From NCBI GenBank assembly GCA_023443285.1, contig JAEZVB010000045.1, forward strand, positions 1-53,671: a stretch of 53,671 nt of DNA, given 5' to 3'. Origin of the DNA: Bacillota bacterium. Its GTDB lineage: Bacteria; Bacillota; Negativicutes; Sporomusales; Sporomusaceae. Below are positions 40,181-49,367 of the stretch, in pieces. The notes under the pieces were generated by a model. That model saw only the letters and a program-made list of their open reading frames with translations. It searched no databases and was not told where the DNA came from. The number at the start of each line of letters is the position of its first letter. Position 1 is the stretch's first letter. Position numbers and translations under genes: made by a program.

Positions 40181-42823
40181 TTACTTTGCTTGGGCCCAAT
40201 TGTGGCCGCTTTTTACCTCAGCCAGTAACGGTACGGTAATTTCTACTGCTTGCTCCATTGCTTTTTTTACCAGAGCCGCTACCTGATCCAGTTCTTGGGT
40301 TGTTACTTCCAGTAGCAATTCGTCATGCACCTGTAATAACAACCGGCTCTTAAATCCACCGACTTTTAGGGCTTGATACACCTTAATCATAGCAATTTTA
40401 ATGATATCAGCCGCAGCACCCTGAATGGGAGTGTTCATCGCCGTGCGCTCAGCAAAAGAACGCTGATTAAAGTTGCTGCTATTAATATCAGGCAGCCAGC
40501 GGCGACGGCCAAATAAGGTTGTTACATAACCATCGCGGTGGGCATCGGCCACAACTTCATCAATATAACGTTTAACTCCCTGGTATTTGGCGAAATAGCT
40601 TTCAATATAGTGAGCTGCTTCTTTCCGGCTCACACCAATATCGCGGGACAAGCCATAATCGCTGATGCCATAAACAATTCCAAAATTAACGGCTTTGGCT
40701 CTGGAACGCAGTTCGGATGTAACTTCTGACATAGCTACCCCAAAAACCTCGGCAGCAGTCCGGGTATGGATATCCTGATTTAGGCGAAAAGCCTCCAGCA
40801 AGCTTACATCTCCTGCCATATGTGCCAGTATGCGCAGTTCAATCTGTGAATAGTCGGCCGACATAATATACTGATAACCATCTCCGGGAACAAACAACTC
40901 CCGGATTTTCCTGCCCATTTCCGAACGAACCGGAATATTTTGCAGGTTAGGCTCAGAACTGCTTAATCTGCCAGTAGCCGTAACCATTTGATTAAAACTA
41001 GTGTGTATCCTGTCTGTTTCCGGTTGGATTAATACTTCCAAACCATCCAAATAGGTTGATTTGAGCTTTGTCAGCATCCGGTATTCCAGCAATTTATCAA
41101 TTAACGGATGTTTCCCTGCTAGCTTTTCCAATACCTCTGCGTCAGTAGAGTAACCCGTTTTGGTCTTTTTAATAATAGGCAATTGCAATTTCTCAAAAAG
41201 AATGACACCCAGCTGTTTTGTAGAATTTATATTAAAATTCTCATCGGCAAGCAGATAGATTTCGCTAACAAGTTGATCAATTTTAGCGGCAATATGTACT
41301 GCCATTTCTTTAAGATAGTCCTTATCAATCCGAATACCGGTAACCTCCATGGCGGATAAGGTCTCAACTAGCGGCAGCTCCACTTGTTCAAACAACTTGT
41401 CTAGTCCGCCTTCAGCCAGCGCGGCAGCAAGACTAACCTGCAATTGCCCCACAAGTTTGCTGGCCCAGCCGGCAAACTCCGGTTTTTGCAACAGTTGCTT
41501 ATCTCCTGTTGGCAAAGCAATGGCTTGACTTAGATATTTTTCCGCCAAAATGTCAAGCGGGTAGGATGTTGCCGTAGGCTCAAGCAAATAAGCAGCAATT
41601 AGAACATCAAACAGTTTAGCCCGTAATTCTACGCCTCGTAACTGGCAAATGTGATACAGCTTCTTAGCATCATAAACATCTATCATTACACTGCTATCTG
41701 CCAAAAGGTCAAAGATAACTTCCCAGCCTTCAGAATCGGCGGAAATATAAACAGTTTTATCAGCATAAGTAACCGCAACACCAAGCAATCCGGCTAACGG
41801 GGAATGTTCTGCTGCCAACGGATAACAACTGATTCGCCCCAGGTCTTTTGCTGCCGCATAAACCTCATTTACGGCAGAGCGACTGGCAGCTATATCCACC
41901 GGTAAAAAAGCAACGGTAGTCGAAGGCTGAACTGCAACTTCCCACGCGTGATTACCAGGAAACAAACTATCTACTTTGTTAACCAGGCTTTTAAATTCAA
42001 ATTTAACAAACAAATCTCTGACTGCTTGTTTTTCTGGATTAATACCGAAATTTTCCTGAATAAAGTCAATGTTCATATCACGAACAATGGTAGCCAACTG
42101 TTTGGACAAAATAGCCTGATCAGAATATTGACGGAGATTTTCCTGCAGCTTTTTCCCAGATACATTATCAATATTGTCCAGAACATTTTCCATGGAACCA
42201 TATTCGGCTAAGAGCTTAAGTGCTGTTTTTTCGCCGATACCAGGCACACCAGGTATATTATCTGAAGTATCTCCCATTAACCCTTTCATATCAATCATTT
42301 GTTTCGGTGTTAACCCATACTTTTCTTTAAGGGCAGGAACATCGACAGTTTCCATGTCAGAAATACCTTTTTTGGTAAGCAATACTTTAATTGCCGGTCC
42401 TATTAATTGCAGCGCATCTCGGTCACCGGTTACAATAAGCACCTCATGTCCTAAAGCTGCTGCCTTTTCTGACAGTGTACCAATAATATCATCGGCCTCA
42501 AAGCCTTGTTCTTCAAGTGTTGTTATGCCCATTGCCTGGAGTAGTTCCCGCACCAGCGGAAATTGTTCAGATAACTCTCCAGGGGTAGCCTGCCGATGAC
42601 CTTTATATTGCTGGTAGGCTTCTGTTCGAAAGGTAATTCGACTTTTATCAAAGGCCACAGCTAACAAATCGGGTTTATACTCGGTCAACAATTTGACAAG
42701 CATAGTTGTAAATCCATATACTGCATTAGTATATAGCCCACCTGCTGTCTTTAGCAGGGGTAACGCATGAAAGGCACGGTGAATCAAACTACTGCCATCA
42801 ATGATAATAAATCTAGGGGACAT
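40181..42823 (-). CDS. polA: DNA polymerase I
   Basis: This 880-aa protein has an N-terminal 5'-3' exonuclease domain (residues about 1-290; IIIDGSSLIHRAF, GIGEKTALKLL). A 3'-5' exonuclease-like domain follows (about 300-470), then the polymerase (about 480-880). The latter has motif A SADYSQIELRILAHMAGD, motif B RSRAKAVNFGIVYG and motif C VHDELLLEV. The DxE proofreading motif expected near 320 is not recognisable, so the middle domain is probably inactive, as in Bst or Taq polymerases. AAGGCGGTGG precedes the ATG. It leads the polA-mutM-coaE-slt group. Confidence 0.96.
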   Translation of the reverse strand: MSPRFIIIDGSSLIHRAFHALPLLKTAGGLYTNAVYGFTTMLVKLLTEYKPDLLAVAFDKSRITFRTEAYQQYKGHRQATPGELSEQFPLVRELLQAMGITTLEEQGFEADDIIGTLSEKAAALGHEVLIVTGDRDALQLIGPAIKVLLTKKGISDMETVDVPALKEKYGLTPKQMIDMKGLMGDTSDNIPGVPGIGEKTALKLLAEYGSMENVLDNIDNVSGKKLQENLRQYSDQAILSKQLATIVRDMNIDFIQENFGINPEKQAVRDLFVKFEFKSLVNKVDSLFPGNHAWEVAVQPSTTVAFLPVDIAASRSAVNEVYAAAKDLGRISCYPLAAEHSPLAGLLGVAVTYADKTVYISADSEGWEVIFDLLADSSVMIDVYDAKKLYHICQLRGVELRAKLFDVLIAAYLLEPTATSYPLDILAEKYLSQAIALPTGDKQLLQKPEFAGWASKLVGQLQVSLAAALAEGGLDKLFEQVELPLVETLSAMEVTGIRIDKDYLKEMAVHIAAKIDQLVSEIYLLADENFNINSTKQLGVILFEKLQLPIIKKTKTGYSTDAEVLEKLAGKHPLIDKLLEYRMLTKLKSTYLDGLEVLIQPETDRIHTSFNQMVTATGRLSSSEPNLQNIPVRSEMGRKIRELFVPGDGYQYIMSADYSQIELRILAHMAGDVSLLEAFRLNQDIHTRTAAEVFGVAMSEVTSELRSRAKAVNFGIVYGISDYGLSRDIGVSRKEAAHYIESYFAKYQGVKRYIDEVVADAHRDGYVTTLFGRRRWLPDINSSNFNQRSFAERTAMNTPIQGAAADIIKIAMIKVYQALKVGGFKSRLLLQVHDELLLEVTTQELDQVAALVKKAMEQAVEITVPLLAEVKSGHNWAQAK

Positions 42824-42937
42824 ATGCCCACCGCCTTATATTTCAGTATTGTGTCCAATCTATTTACATTAGCTATAAATATGAAAATCCCTTCTCTATT
42901 TTCTAAAATATAGTATAACCTTATGTATTAATAATCC

Positions 42938-42970
42938 AAAAAAAAAACGAGATTGCTTAAAGCAACTCGT
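42938..42970 (-). terminator. Terminator after the L,D-transpeptidase gene
   Basis: On the minus strand ACGAGTTGCT pairs with AGCAATCTCGT (one bulge) around a short loop, followed by about ten T. It lies 16 bases after the stop at 42986, before polA. Confidence 0.85.
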
Positions 42971-42985
42971 CGCGGCTTATCTTAT

Positions 42986-44203
42986 TTAAGAATAAGTCAC
43001 ATCTATAGTATTCGCTTTTTGATTCCAATACACAATGGCATCAAAAAATTCATTGATATTTGTTATTTTAATATAAGGAATGCGGCCTATCATTGTAATT
43101 GGCACTACAATATTTTTTCCCTTATCGGTTATCGTTACCTCTTGTCTATCTTGATTCCAGTTAACCTTTCGCCCAATAGCTTCAGCTAGCGGTAGTACTG
43201 GTACTGCTAATATTCCTTGCGCTTTATTTACCTCAAGGTCCACGGGTTTATCATTCACGTAAACCCCCTGTCTATCAAAAATCAAGGTATTTTCATCAGG
43301 TTTCCAGTTTGACTTGCTGGCAAATATTGAGGTCAGATTGTCAGTAGTTATATAAACCACTTTACCAACAACAATACCAGGTACAGTAATAGCCCCATAT
43401 TGAACGGTCTTATTTTTTTCGTCCCATTTTATTTGTCGATTAAGCATTCCGGCCACTGCATTGATAGGAACATACCTTACAGCCTGCAGTTCTAATCCTT
43501 GTTCGTTAAGAAGCTTGCCGCCAATTTGAATTTTAAACTGATTAACAATTAGTACCTGTTGATCACTGGGCTCATCCATCATTCTTCTCAACAACTCATC
43601 AGTAACAAGTTCGTTTATATGATACTCATTCAATTTATTTCTAATATCTTGTAATGCAATACTACCATAAGCATAAACATCCGGATAAACGGACAATAAA
43701 ATCTGTCCCCTGGAATTATTCCGAACTTTGACTTGGTCATACGTAATTTTTACCGGTGTCCCGTAATTAACTAGCTCAAAGAGTTCTTCCACATCTTCTT
43801 CCTGCATACGAATACAGCCATTTGACACTGCATTACCAATAGAGTAAGGAGCATTAGTACCATGGATGCCATAATTTTCCCATATTCCAAGCCAACGATA
43901 ACCCAGTGGGTTGTCTGGTCCTGAAGGTATAAATTTCCCCGGTTGTTCCGGTATATACCACGTAGGATTTTTTTCTTTTAGGATAATTGAATAATCACCA
44001 AGCGGAGTCGGGGTAGACGCCTTGCCGATGGCTACTGGAAATTCTTTAATCAATTTATTGTCTACATACAGTTCGATTGTTCGGCTAGGCAAATTCACGA
44101 TAATATTCGATCCAGCCAGTGCACTTGTTGTTAAATAACAACAAAAAACCACCATCACAGAAAATAGATATACCCAATAACATACCCGGAGTAACACTCG
44201 CAT
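42986..44203 (-). CDS. L,D-transpeptidase (YkuD) with copper-amine-oxidase-N stalk domain
   Basis: This 405-aa exported protein has an N-terminal signal or anchor (residues about 8-30). A YkuD domain follows (about 34-160), with IHGTNAPYSIG and the catalytic Cys in AVSNGCIRMQEEDV near 128. Residues about 225-400 are two copies of the Cu_amine_oxidN1 fold (GKLLNEQGLELQAVRYVPINAVA; LAVPVLPLAEAIGRKVNW). This fold is common in Bacillota envelope proteins as a wall- or carbohydrate-contacting module. The enzyme forms 3-3 crosslinks or attaches proteins to peptidoglycan. The GTG two codons after the ATG has better ribosome-site spacing and may be the true start. Confidence 0.9.
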   Translation of the reverse strand: MRVLLRVCYWVYLFSVMVVFCCYLTTSALAGSNIIVNLPSRTIELYVDNKLIKEFPVAIGKASTPTPLGDYSIILKEKNPTWYIPEQPGKFIPSGPDNPLGYRWLGIWENYGIHGTNAPYSIGNAVSNGCIRMQEEDVEELFELVNYGTPVKITYDQVKVRNNSRGQILLSVYPDVYAYGSIALQDIRNKLNEYHINELVTDELLRRMMDEPSDQQVLIVNQFKIQIGGKLLNEQGLELQAVRYVPINAVAGMLNRQIKWDEKNKTVQYGAITVPGIVVGKVVYITTDNLTSIFASKSNWKPDENTLIFDRQGVYVNDKPVDLEVNKAQGILAVPVLPLAEAIGRKVNWNQDRQEVTITDKGKNIVVPITMIGRIPYIKITNINEFFDAIVYWNQKANTIDVTYS

Positions 44204-44303
44204 CCCTTCTTCACATTATTTTTTGTAACAATAACATAATATGAAGAGTACCGGACTTGTTATTACCCTTTTTTTTAATATTCTTAGTGATTTCATAAGT
44301 TCC

Positions 44304-45446
44304 TTACTGTAGATTTAGTACCTGCTGATGGACAACATGCAAGCGGCGGTAACGATCATCAATTATCGGAAGATACATATGGATATAGGTACCTGTTTTC
44401 ATAGGATTAACTGGACTGATATTAATAAAGCCACCATGCTCGCCGATAATCCTGTGGGCAACAGGCAATCCAAGTCCCATATGCTCAAGCTTAGTGGTAT
44501 AAAACGGTTCAAATATACGGGGTAAAATCTCTGGAGAAATTCCCGGACCAGTATCTCCAATGGCGATAACTAGCATATTTAACTCAGAATTAATCCAAGA
44601 CTTTACTGACAGTACACCCTCGCCCGGCATTGCCTCCATAGCATTTTCCATTATATTAACAATGGCTTGTTTAATTAAATTACTGTCCACATTAAGCACT
44701 GGCAGATTAGAAGCCAGTTGTTTTTCTATTTCGATTTTTTCACCACCAAGTTGTTTAAATGTCAAAAGCAATGCTTCTTCAATAGTACGATTTATATTAA
44801 TATTATCTTCTTTATTAACAGGCGGTTTCGCAAAAAGAATAAGTTCTTTTACTACACGGTTGATAGAAGATACTTCATCAAGCATCATCTCTAGTACCTC
44901 TCGGCCTACGGTATATCGATCATCTTCTAAGCGCGCCAACATTACCTGTAGATAACCACTGATGGTAGTAAGTGGTGTTCTGACATGGTGCGCCACTCCG
45001 GCAGCCAATTCTCCTAACGACATTAGCATTTGTGTTACCTGTATTTGTTTTATGGCGGCTCGAACTGCAGATAAGTCTTGAATGATAACAATCAATCCGG
45101 TAACTTGTCCGGCATTACCCCGAAGCTTAAGCGTATCAATATGAGCATAAATAAACTGATCTTGTACTTTGAGCTTTAAATTAAGCGTATTTAATTCTTC
45201 ATATTCTTCTAGATGAAAGGCTTGCAAAAATTTATCGCCGTGATGCTTAAAAACATCACCTGCTTTCTTACCAATTGACCTGTTTCGCTCAATACCACAG
45301 ATTTTCTCAGCTTCTCGATTAAGATTTTTAACCCTAAGCTCGTTATCAAGAAAAATAATCCCTGTAGTAGTGTCAATAGAGTCGTTATAGTCATCCTCTC
45401 CGCGCATATACACTATTTTTTTATTAAGCGCTTCTGCCACAGACAT
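44304..45446 (-). CDS. PAS-domain sensor histidine kinase
   Basis: This 380-aa cytoplasmic kinase has no membrane segment. A PAS domain spans about 20-135 (TTGIIFLDNELRVKNLNREAE). The HisKA phosphoacceptor is AAGVAHHVRTPLTTI near 150; the usual E after the His is replaced by H. The HATPase_c domain spans about 250-365 (NIMENAMEAM, GDTGPGI, GLGLPVAHRI). The architecture resembles sporulation and nitrogen-type orphan kinases. No response regulator adjoins it, so its partner (possibly Spo0F/Spo0A-like) is elsewhere. AGGAGGTAGG precedes the ATG. Two inverted TGTCGAA sites lie 125-195 bases upstream. Confidence 0.92.
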   Translation of the reverse strand: MSVAEALNKKIVYMRGEDDYNDSIDTTTGIIFLDNELRVKNLNREAEKICGIERNRSIGKKAGDVFKHHGDKFLQAFHLEEYEELNTLNLKLKVQDQFIYAHIDTLKLRGNAGQVTGLIVIIQDLSAVRAAIKQIQVTQMLMSLGELAAGVAHHVRTPLTTISGYLQVMLARLEDDRYTVGREVLEMMLDEVSSINRVVKELILFAKPPVNKEDNININRTIEEALLLTFKQLGGEKIEIEKQLASNLPVLNVDSNLIKQAIVNIMENAMEAMPGEGVLSVKSWINSELNMLVIAIGDTGPGISPEILPRIFEPFYTTKLEHMGLGLPVAHRIIGEHGGFINISPVNPMKTGTYIHMYLPIIDDRYRRLHVVHQQVLNLQ

Positions 45447-45917
45447 TGTCGACCTACCTCCTACTGACTGTTTACTTTTTATGACAATAACATTCTTGTA
45501 AATTTTTGTAATTCCTGCAAAATATGAATAATTACTTTTCGTAAAAAAGCGACATTAATAAAAAAATACATGTCGAATTAGCAGCATACAAACCCGCATC
45601 CCTTTATGTACCTGCTATTTTTACCGTTGTTAAATTCGACATATTGCTTCTTAACTGGCTTACTATTTACAATAACAGTTAACAGAGTTAGTTATAAATT
45701 TCCATTATTTGTAATTTTACTCTTGGTTTTACATTTTTCTTTCTATTAGGCTCTCACCAGTAAAACGCGCAAAAAGTATGCTCAGGGATACAACATCAAA
45801 TATAATACGCTATAATGATAATGACAAGATGATGAAATGGGAGTTCGTACAACCTATCTAAGATTTAGAATTTATGATTCCAGGTTGCAGTAATAAGAAT
45901 GGAGAAAACGTGTTATC
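45447..45917. promoter_or_regulatory. Divergent intergenic region with two inverted Spo0A-box-like sites
   Basis: This AT-rich 470-base region lies between the kinase (minus) and a WYL regulator (plus). TGTCGAA occurs on the plus strand at 45571-45577 and on the minus strand at 45635-45641. It equals the core of the Spo0A box, and the pair is arranged head to head 57 bases apart. No gene, terminator or riboswitch was seen. Confidence 0.4.
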
Positions 45918-46865
45918 GTGAAGATTGATAGATTATTAGGCGTTTTAAGTGTCCTTGCCAATACAGATAGGATTACAATACAAGAATTAGCGGAAAGGTT
46001 TGAAGTCTCCAAACGTACAATCTCTCGCGATTTGGATACTCTAAATGAGTCGGGAGTTCCTATTGTTACATATTCAGGAATTGGTGGCGGGGTAGCCATC
46101 GTTGAGGGTTATAAACTCAAAAGAAATATTCTTTCCAAGAACGATATAAAAAATGTTTTTACTGCACTTAATGGCCTGATGAGTATTGATGAAAGCACCT
46201 CTTTAACAAATCTAATGGCAAAGCTAATCCCCGAAGAAACAAGCACGGTATTTTCAGAAAGTGATTATGTAATTGATTTGTCCTCATGGTTTCAAGACAG
46301 CATTACACACGAAAAGGTATCTGATTTGCACAAGGCAATTAAAAATCGAAATTATATTTATCTAGAATATATCTCTAAGAGGTCACGTTCAGTGCGAATC
46401 GTTCAACCTCATAAACTCGTTTTTAAGCAATCATACTGGTATTTGTATGCTTTCTGCGAAGATAATCAGATATTCCGTTTATTTAAGGTCAATCGAATTG
46501 CTACATATGAAATTATGGATACAAGTTTCAACTTCAAAGCAATTGAAAAAATAGATTTTGGAAAGGATTTTGGTGTAGGTTTATTTTCTTCCCAAGACCA
46601 GACCTCATGGTTTGAAGTTATATTAGAATATGATGTTACCAATGAATTCTTCCTAACCGATAAAATTGATGCAAAATTTATTCATAGGCTGAGCAGCACA
46701 AAAGAAAAGGGACAGATTCAATTCTTTGTTTCTGAGTTAGAATGGGCTACTAATTTAGTATTCAGTCTGCAAGACAAAGTTAAAGTTGTAGCGCCACTTG
46801 CACTAAAAGAAGCAGTAAGATCTAGACTAAAAAAAATAAATGCGCTCTATAAAGATGACACATAG
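45918..46865 (+). CDS. HTH/WYL-domain transcriptional regulator
   Basis: This 315-aa protein has an N-terminal HTH_11 winged helix (TIQELAERFEVSKRTISRDLDTL near 20-42), a WYL domain near 140-210 (FKQSYWYLYAFCEDN) and a WCX tail. It starts at GTG with a weakly spaced GGAG. It is followed at 47 bases by a DJ-1/PfpI gene in the same direction, with a terminator-like hairpin between them. It probably regulates itself and that neighbour. It is distinct from the WYL protein at 15023-15934, with roughly family-level similarity. Confidence 0.88.
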   Translation: MKIDRLLGVLSVLANTDRITIQELAERFEVSKRTISRDLDTLNESGVPIVTYSGIGGGVAIVEGYKLKRNILSKNDIKNVFTALNGLMSIDESTSLTNLMAKLIPEETSTVFSESDYVIDLSSWFQDSITHEKVSDLHKAIKNRNYIYLEYISKRSRSVRIVQPHKLVFKQSYWYLYAFCEDNQIFRLFKVNRIATYEIMDTSFNFKAIEKIDFGKDFGVGLFSSQDQTSWFEVILEYDVTNEFFLTDKIDAKFIHRLSSTKEKGQIQFFVSELEWATNLVFSLQDKVKVVAPLALKEAVRSRLKKINALYKDDT

Positions 46866-46880
46866 CTGTCATCTTTTTTA
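46851..46880 (+). terminator. Terminator or attenuator overlapping the WYL regulator stop codon
   Basis: AAAGATGACA and TGTCATCTTT pair around CATAGC and are followed by six T. The stop codon TAG lies in the loop. It ends or reduces transcription into the DJ-1/PfpI gene. Confidence 0.85.
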
Positions 46881-46912
46881 TTGTATAGTAGTTTAAGAAA
46901 GGAAGTGGAAAA

Positions 46913-47491
46913 ATGCAAAAAGTAGTACTTGTGTTCATTTTCGATGGATATGCCGATTGGGAAACCGCTTATATTTGTTCAGAACTCCATTCGCCAAAAA
47001 CGGATTACATTGTAAAAACATTAAGTCTGGACAAAACCCCAAAAATCTCCATGGGCGGTTTTCGAGTCATTCCTGATTATTCGGTAAGTGATTACCCCCA
47101 AAATTTCGATATGTTGTTGCTGAGTGGCGGCGATGCTTGGACAGAACAAAAAAACAATGCCATTCAACCTGTAGTTGAGTTTGCCGTTCAACATCATATT
47201 CTGGTGGCAGCGATTTGCAATGCCGCCAACTTTATGGCAGAGAATGGATACTTGGATACCATCAAACATTCAGGCAACACGTTGGAGTATATGAAGGCAC
47301 AAGCGCCCCATTACAAGGGCGGTTGCAATTTTGTCGAAAAACAAGCAGTGTGTGATTCTGATATTATAACTGCAAATGGTACAGCTACTTTAGAATTTGC
47401 AAGGGAAATTATGTTGTATTTGAATGTAAAAACTACTGAAAAAATTGAAGAATGGTATAAGGCAAACAAGTTAGGATTTTATCAGACATAA
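46913..47491 (+). CDS. DJ-1/PfpI family protein (class I glutamine amidotransferase-like)
   Basis: This 192-aa protein has the DJ-1/PfpI fold: VVLVFIFDGYADWE at the N-terminus, FDMLLLSGGDAW near 65, and the nucleophile-elbow Cys in VAAICNAANFMAENG near 102. The family includes glyoxalases, chaperones and amidases, and the YoaZ-like subset is often paired with WYL or AraC regulators. The exact reaction cannot be assigned. GGAAG precedes the ATG. Confidence 0.88.
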   Translation: MQKVVLVFIFDGYADWETAYICSELHSPKTDYIVKTLSLDKTPKISMGGFRVIPDYSVSDYPQNFDMLLLSGGDAWTEQKNNAIQPVVEFAVQHHILVAAICNAANFMAENGYLDTIKHSGNTLEYMKAQAPHYKGGCNFVEKQAVCDSDIITANGTATLEFAREIMLYLNVKTTEKIEEWYKANKLGFYQT

Positions 47492-47547
47492 AGCAATATA
47501 GTTTTTTTCATGCCAACCCGGAATAGTGTGCGTTCTCTGGGTCGTTT

Positions 47548-47592
47548 AAAAAAAGGAGGCAGCCAAGTAATCATAACCTGGCCGCCTCCTTA
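47548..47592 (-). terminator. Terminator of the MerR/RacA-like gene
   Basis: On the minus strand AAGGAGGCGGCCAGG pairs with CTTGGCTGCCTCCTT (a few mismatches) and is followed by seven T. It lies about 30 bases after the stop at 47621. Confidence 0.82.
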
Positions 47593-47620
47593 TCAAATTG
47601 AATCAATATGTGTCTAAAAT

Positions 47621-48211
47621 TTAAGCAAATAAACGCTGCCAAAACGACTTGGGCTTACTAGTTTCCTTTTCCTCCATAATCTGACGCAGCCGGCAATCTA
47701 CTAATTGAAAGTGATCCGTAAGTTCAGTTTCTAATCTTTCCTCCAATTTGGTTACCTCTGATTTTAAATTCTGTAGTTCTTCCTGTTGTTCATTAACAAC
47801 ACTAATGGTTGCAGCTATTTGTTGTAAGGCTTGGTTTTGCGAAGCAACAACCGCCATTATCGCAGAACCGTCAAGCTGTGTTAATGGCGATAACGCTTGT
47901 ATTTGGCTAATTTCTTGCTGTTGCGATTGTGTTGCGCTGCTTTCTTGCGCTTCTTCATTAGTTTCATCAATCTCAATAAAACGAGTAAACCGTTGATTGA
48001 GGTCATTGGTAATGTCTTCAAAACTCTTGTTTTTATGCATACTTTTGGATATAGCCTCAAACACCTTAATGGCTTCTGGATAAAATCGTTTCTTTTTTCC
48101 CTCGCCGGTTGCCGGCAAATAATCCAGAAATAAGTCGCGATAATACCGCAATGTGCTTTGGGGAATGCCCAATTCTTGAGATATGTCTTTAATACTCAGT
48201 AATTCTGTCAT
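47621..48211 (-). CDS. MerR-type HTH protein with long C-terminal coiled coil (RacA-like)
   Basis: This 196-aa protein has an N-terminal MerR-family winged helix (LLSIKDISQELGIPQSTLRYY, then RFYPEAIKVFE) and a polar Gln/Glu-rich linker near 85-110. A coiled coil covers about 125-180 (NEQQEELQNLKSEVTKLEERL), and the C-terminus is basic and aromatic (KSFWQRLFA). There is no effector-binding domain, so it is unlikely to be a classic metal or drug sensor. The layout resembles RacA/DivIVA-linked chromosome-anchoring proteins and other plasmid or chromosome organisation factors. The ATG at 48211 follows AGGTGA at good spacing. Confidence 0.8.
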   Translation of the reverse strand: MTELLSIKDISQELGIPQSTLRYYRDLFLDYLPATGEGKKKRFYPEAIKVFEAISKSMHKNKSFEDITNDLNQRFTRFIEIDETNEEAQESSATQSQQQEISQIQALSPLTQLDGSAIMAVVASQNQALQQIAATISVVNEQQEELQNLKSEVTKLEERLETELTDHFQLVDCRLRQIMEEKETSKPKSFWQRLFA

Positions 48212-48335
48212 AAAAATCACCTCTATGATTTTGTTGTTGCGATAGTATTCGCGAATCCAAGGTGATTTTCCTGCTATTTTTATGAAATATTGTAAATATT
48301 TTACAATTTATTTTTTATTTCTTATTTTCTTAAAA

Positions 48336-48367
48336 ATAAAAACTTACAGTATTCTGTAAGTTTTTAT
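48336..48367 (-). terminator. Terminator of tRNA-Leu(CAA)
   Basis: ATAAAAACTTACAG (48336-48349) and CTGTAAGTTTTTAT (48354-48367) are perfect complements. On the minus strand the hairpin begins directly after the tRNA 3' end and is followed by a T-rich stretch. Confidence 0.85.
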
Positions 48368-48368
48368 C

Positions 48369-48453
48369 TGGTGCCGGAGAAGGGACTTGAACCCCCACGG
48401 GGAAACCCCGGTTGATTTTGAGTCAACTGCGTCTGCCATTCCGCCACTCCGGC
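48369..48453 (-). tRNA. tRNA-Leu (anticodon CAA)
   Basis: A type II tRNA on the minus strand. The acceptor GCCGGAG pairs with CTCCGGC and the anticodon loop CTCAAAA contains CAA. The variable arm is CGGGGTTTCCCCG and CCA is encoded. Confidence 0.95.
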
Positions 48454-48638
48454 ATTTATTTTGTTTACGTCCTGCATCGGACATTTGTTATGATACCATT
48501 TGGCCTTGTTATTGTCAAGTACGTTTTTCTAGAGTTTTTTTGTTTTAGTTTAAAGGAGAATGTAACCTACTAACAAAATATATATCCTTATTGTAAAGAG
48601 AACTAATGCTGTTTTCTAATAAGGAAGGATTGAACGTT

Positions 48639-49367
48639 GTGCCTACAATTAACCTTGATGGACAATATATTACGTATACCATACTAGTAGATAAACGGCG
48701 AAAAGCCATTCAACTCAGGATACTCCCCACTGCTACCGTGGAAATTGCCACACCAAATAAATTGGCTAAGGTTGATGTTGAACATATTTTTACTGCCAAG
48801 AGCAAATGGCTTAGGAGACGCTTAAGCAAGCTGGCCTCATTGGCCGAAAATCCAGTCAACCAGCAGGTGGCATGCGGCTCGCAGCTACTTTATAATGGCG
48901 AGCCATATACTATAACGATTTTACCTGATTCCAAAGTAACAGTAGTAGTAAGGTATGGCGAATTATTGGTAAAATTGCCGCAAAACTACATTGATCATCA
49001 ACAAGCTGCTAGTATCCTTGAGCAAATAGTAAAGGCCTGGCTTGTTGACCAGGCTGGTAACCTCTTTTGCGATAAAACTAGGCATTGGGCTACTGCTATT
49101 GGTGTTCGCCCTGCCAAAATAACCATTAGGGATCAAAAAACCCGTTGGGGCAGTTGCTCGAGTCTTGGCAATATTAATTATAACTGGCGGGTTATCATGG
49201 CTCCACCATGGGTAGCTGATTACCTGGTAATTCATGAACTATGCCATATGCTTGTCCCCAATCATTCCGCCAAGTTTTGGGAACAAGTCAGTCGATTTTC
49301 TCCTAACTACCGGGAATGTCGTAAATGGTTAACCGACAATGGCAAACTGCTATCCAGAGTATTTTAA
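48639..49367 (+). CDS. YgjP/SprT-like zinc metallopeptidase (M48, DUF45)
   Basis: This protein of about 242 aa has the YgjP signature. It has an N-terminal beta region with RRKAIQLRI, then TRWGSCSSLGNINYNWR near 170, and the zinc site YLVIHELCHMLVPNHSAKFW near 200 (HELCH plus a third His). The GTG at 48639 has GGAAGGA 9 bases upstream and is used here. An ATG at 48606 would add 11 residues but has a poor ribosome site. Such proteins are cytoplasmic and their substrates are unknown; in some species they are linked to nucleic-acid or nucleotide modification systems. It is followed by a convergent gene with no gap. Confidence 0.88.
   Translation: MPTINLDGQYITYTILVDKRRKAIQLRILPTATVEIATPNKLAKVDVEHIFTAKSKWLRRRLSKLASLAENPVNQQVACGSQLLYNGEPYTITILPDSKVTVVVRYGELLVKLPQNYIDHQQAASILEQIVKAWLVDQAGNLFCDKTRHWATAIGVRPAKITIRDQKTRWGSCSSLGNINYNWRVIMAPPWVADYLVIHELCHMLVPNHSAKFWEQVSRFSPNYRECRKWLTDNGKLLSRVF

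Noticed and set aside
45571..45641. LexA or transposon-end interpretation of the inverted TGTCGAA pair
   Set aside because: There is no LexA consensus or target-site duplication and no transposase nearby. The Spo0A-box reading is kept only as a low-confidence idea.
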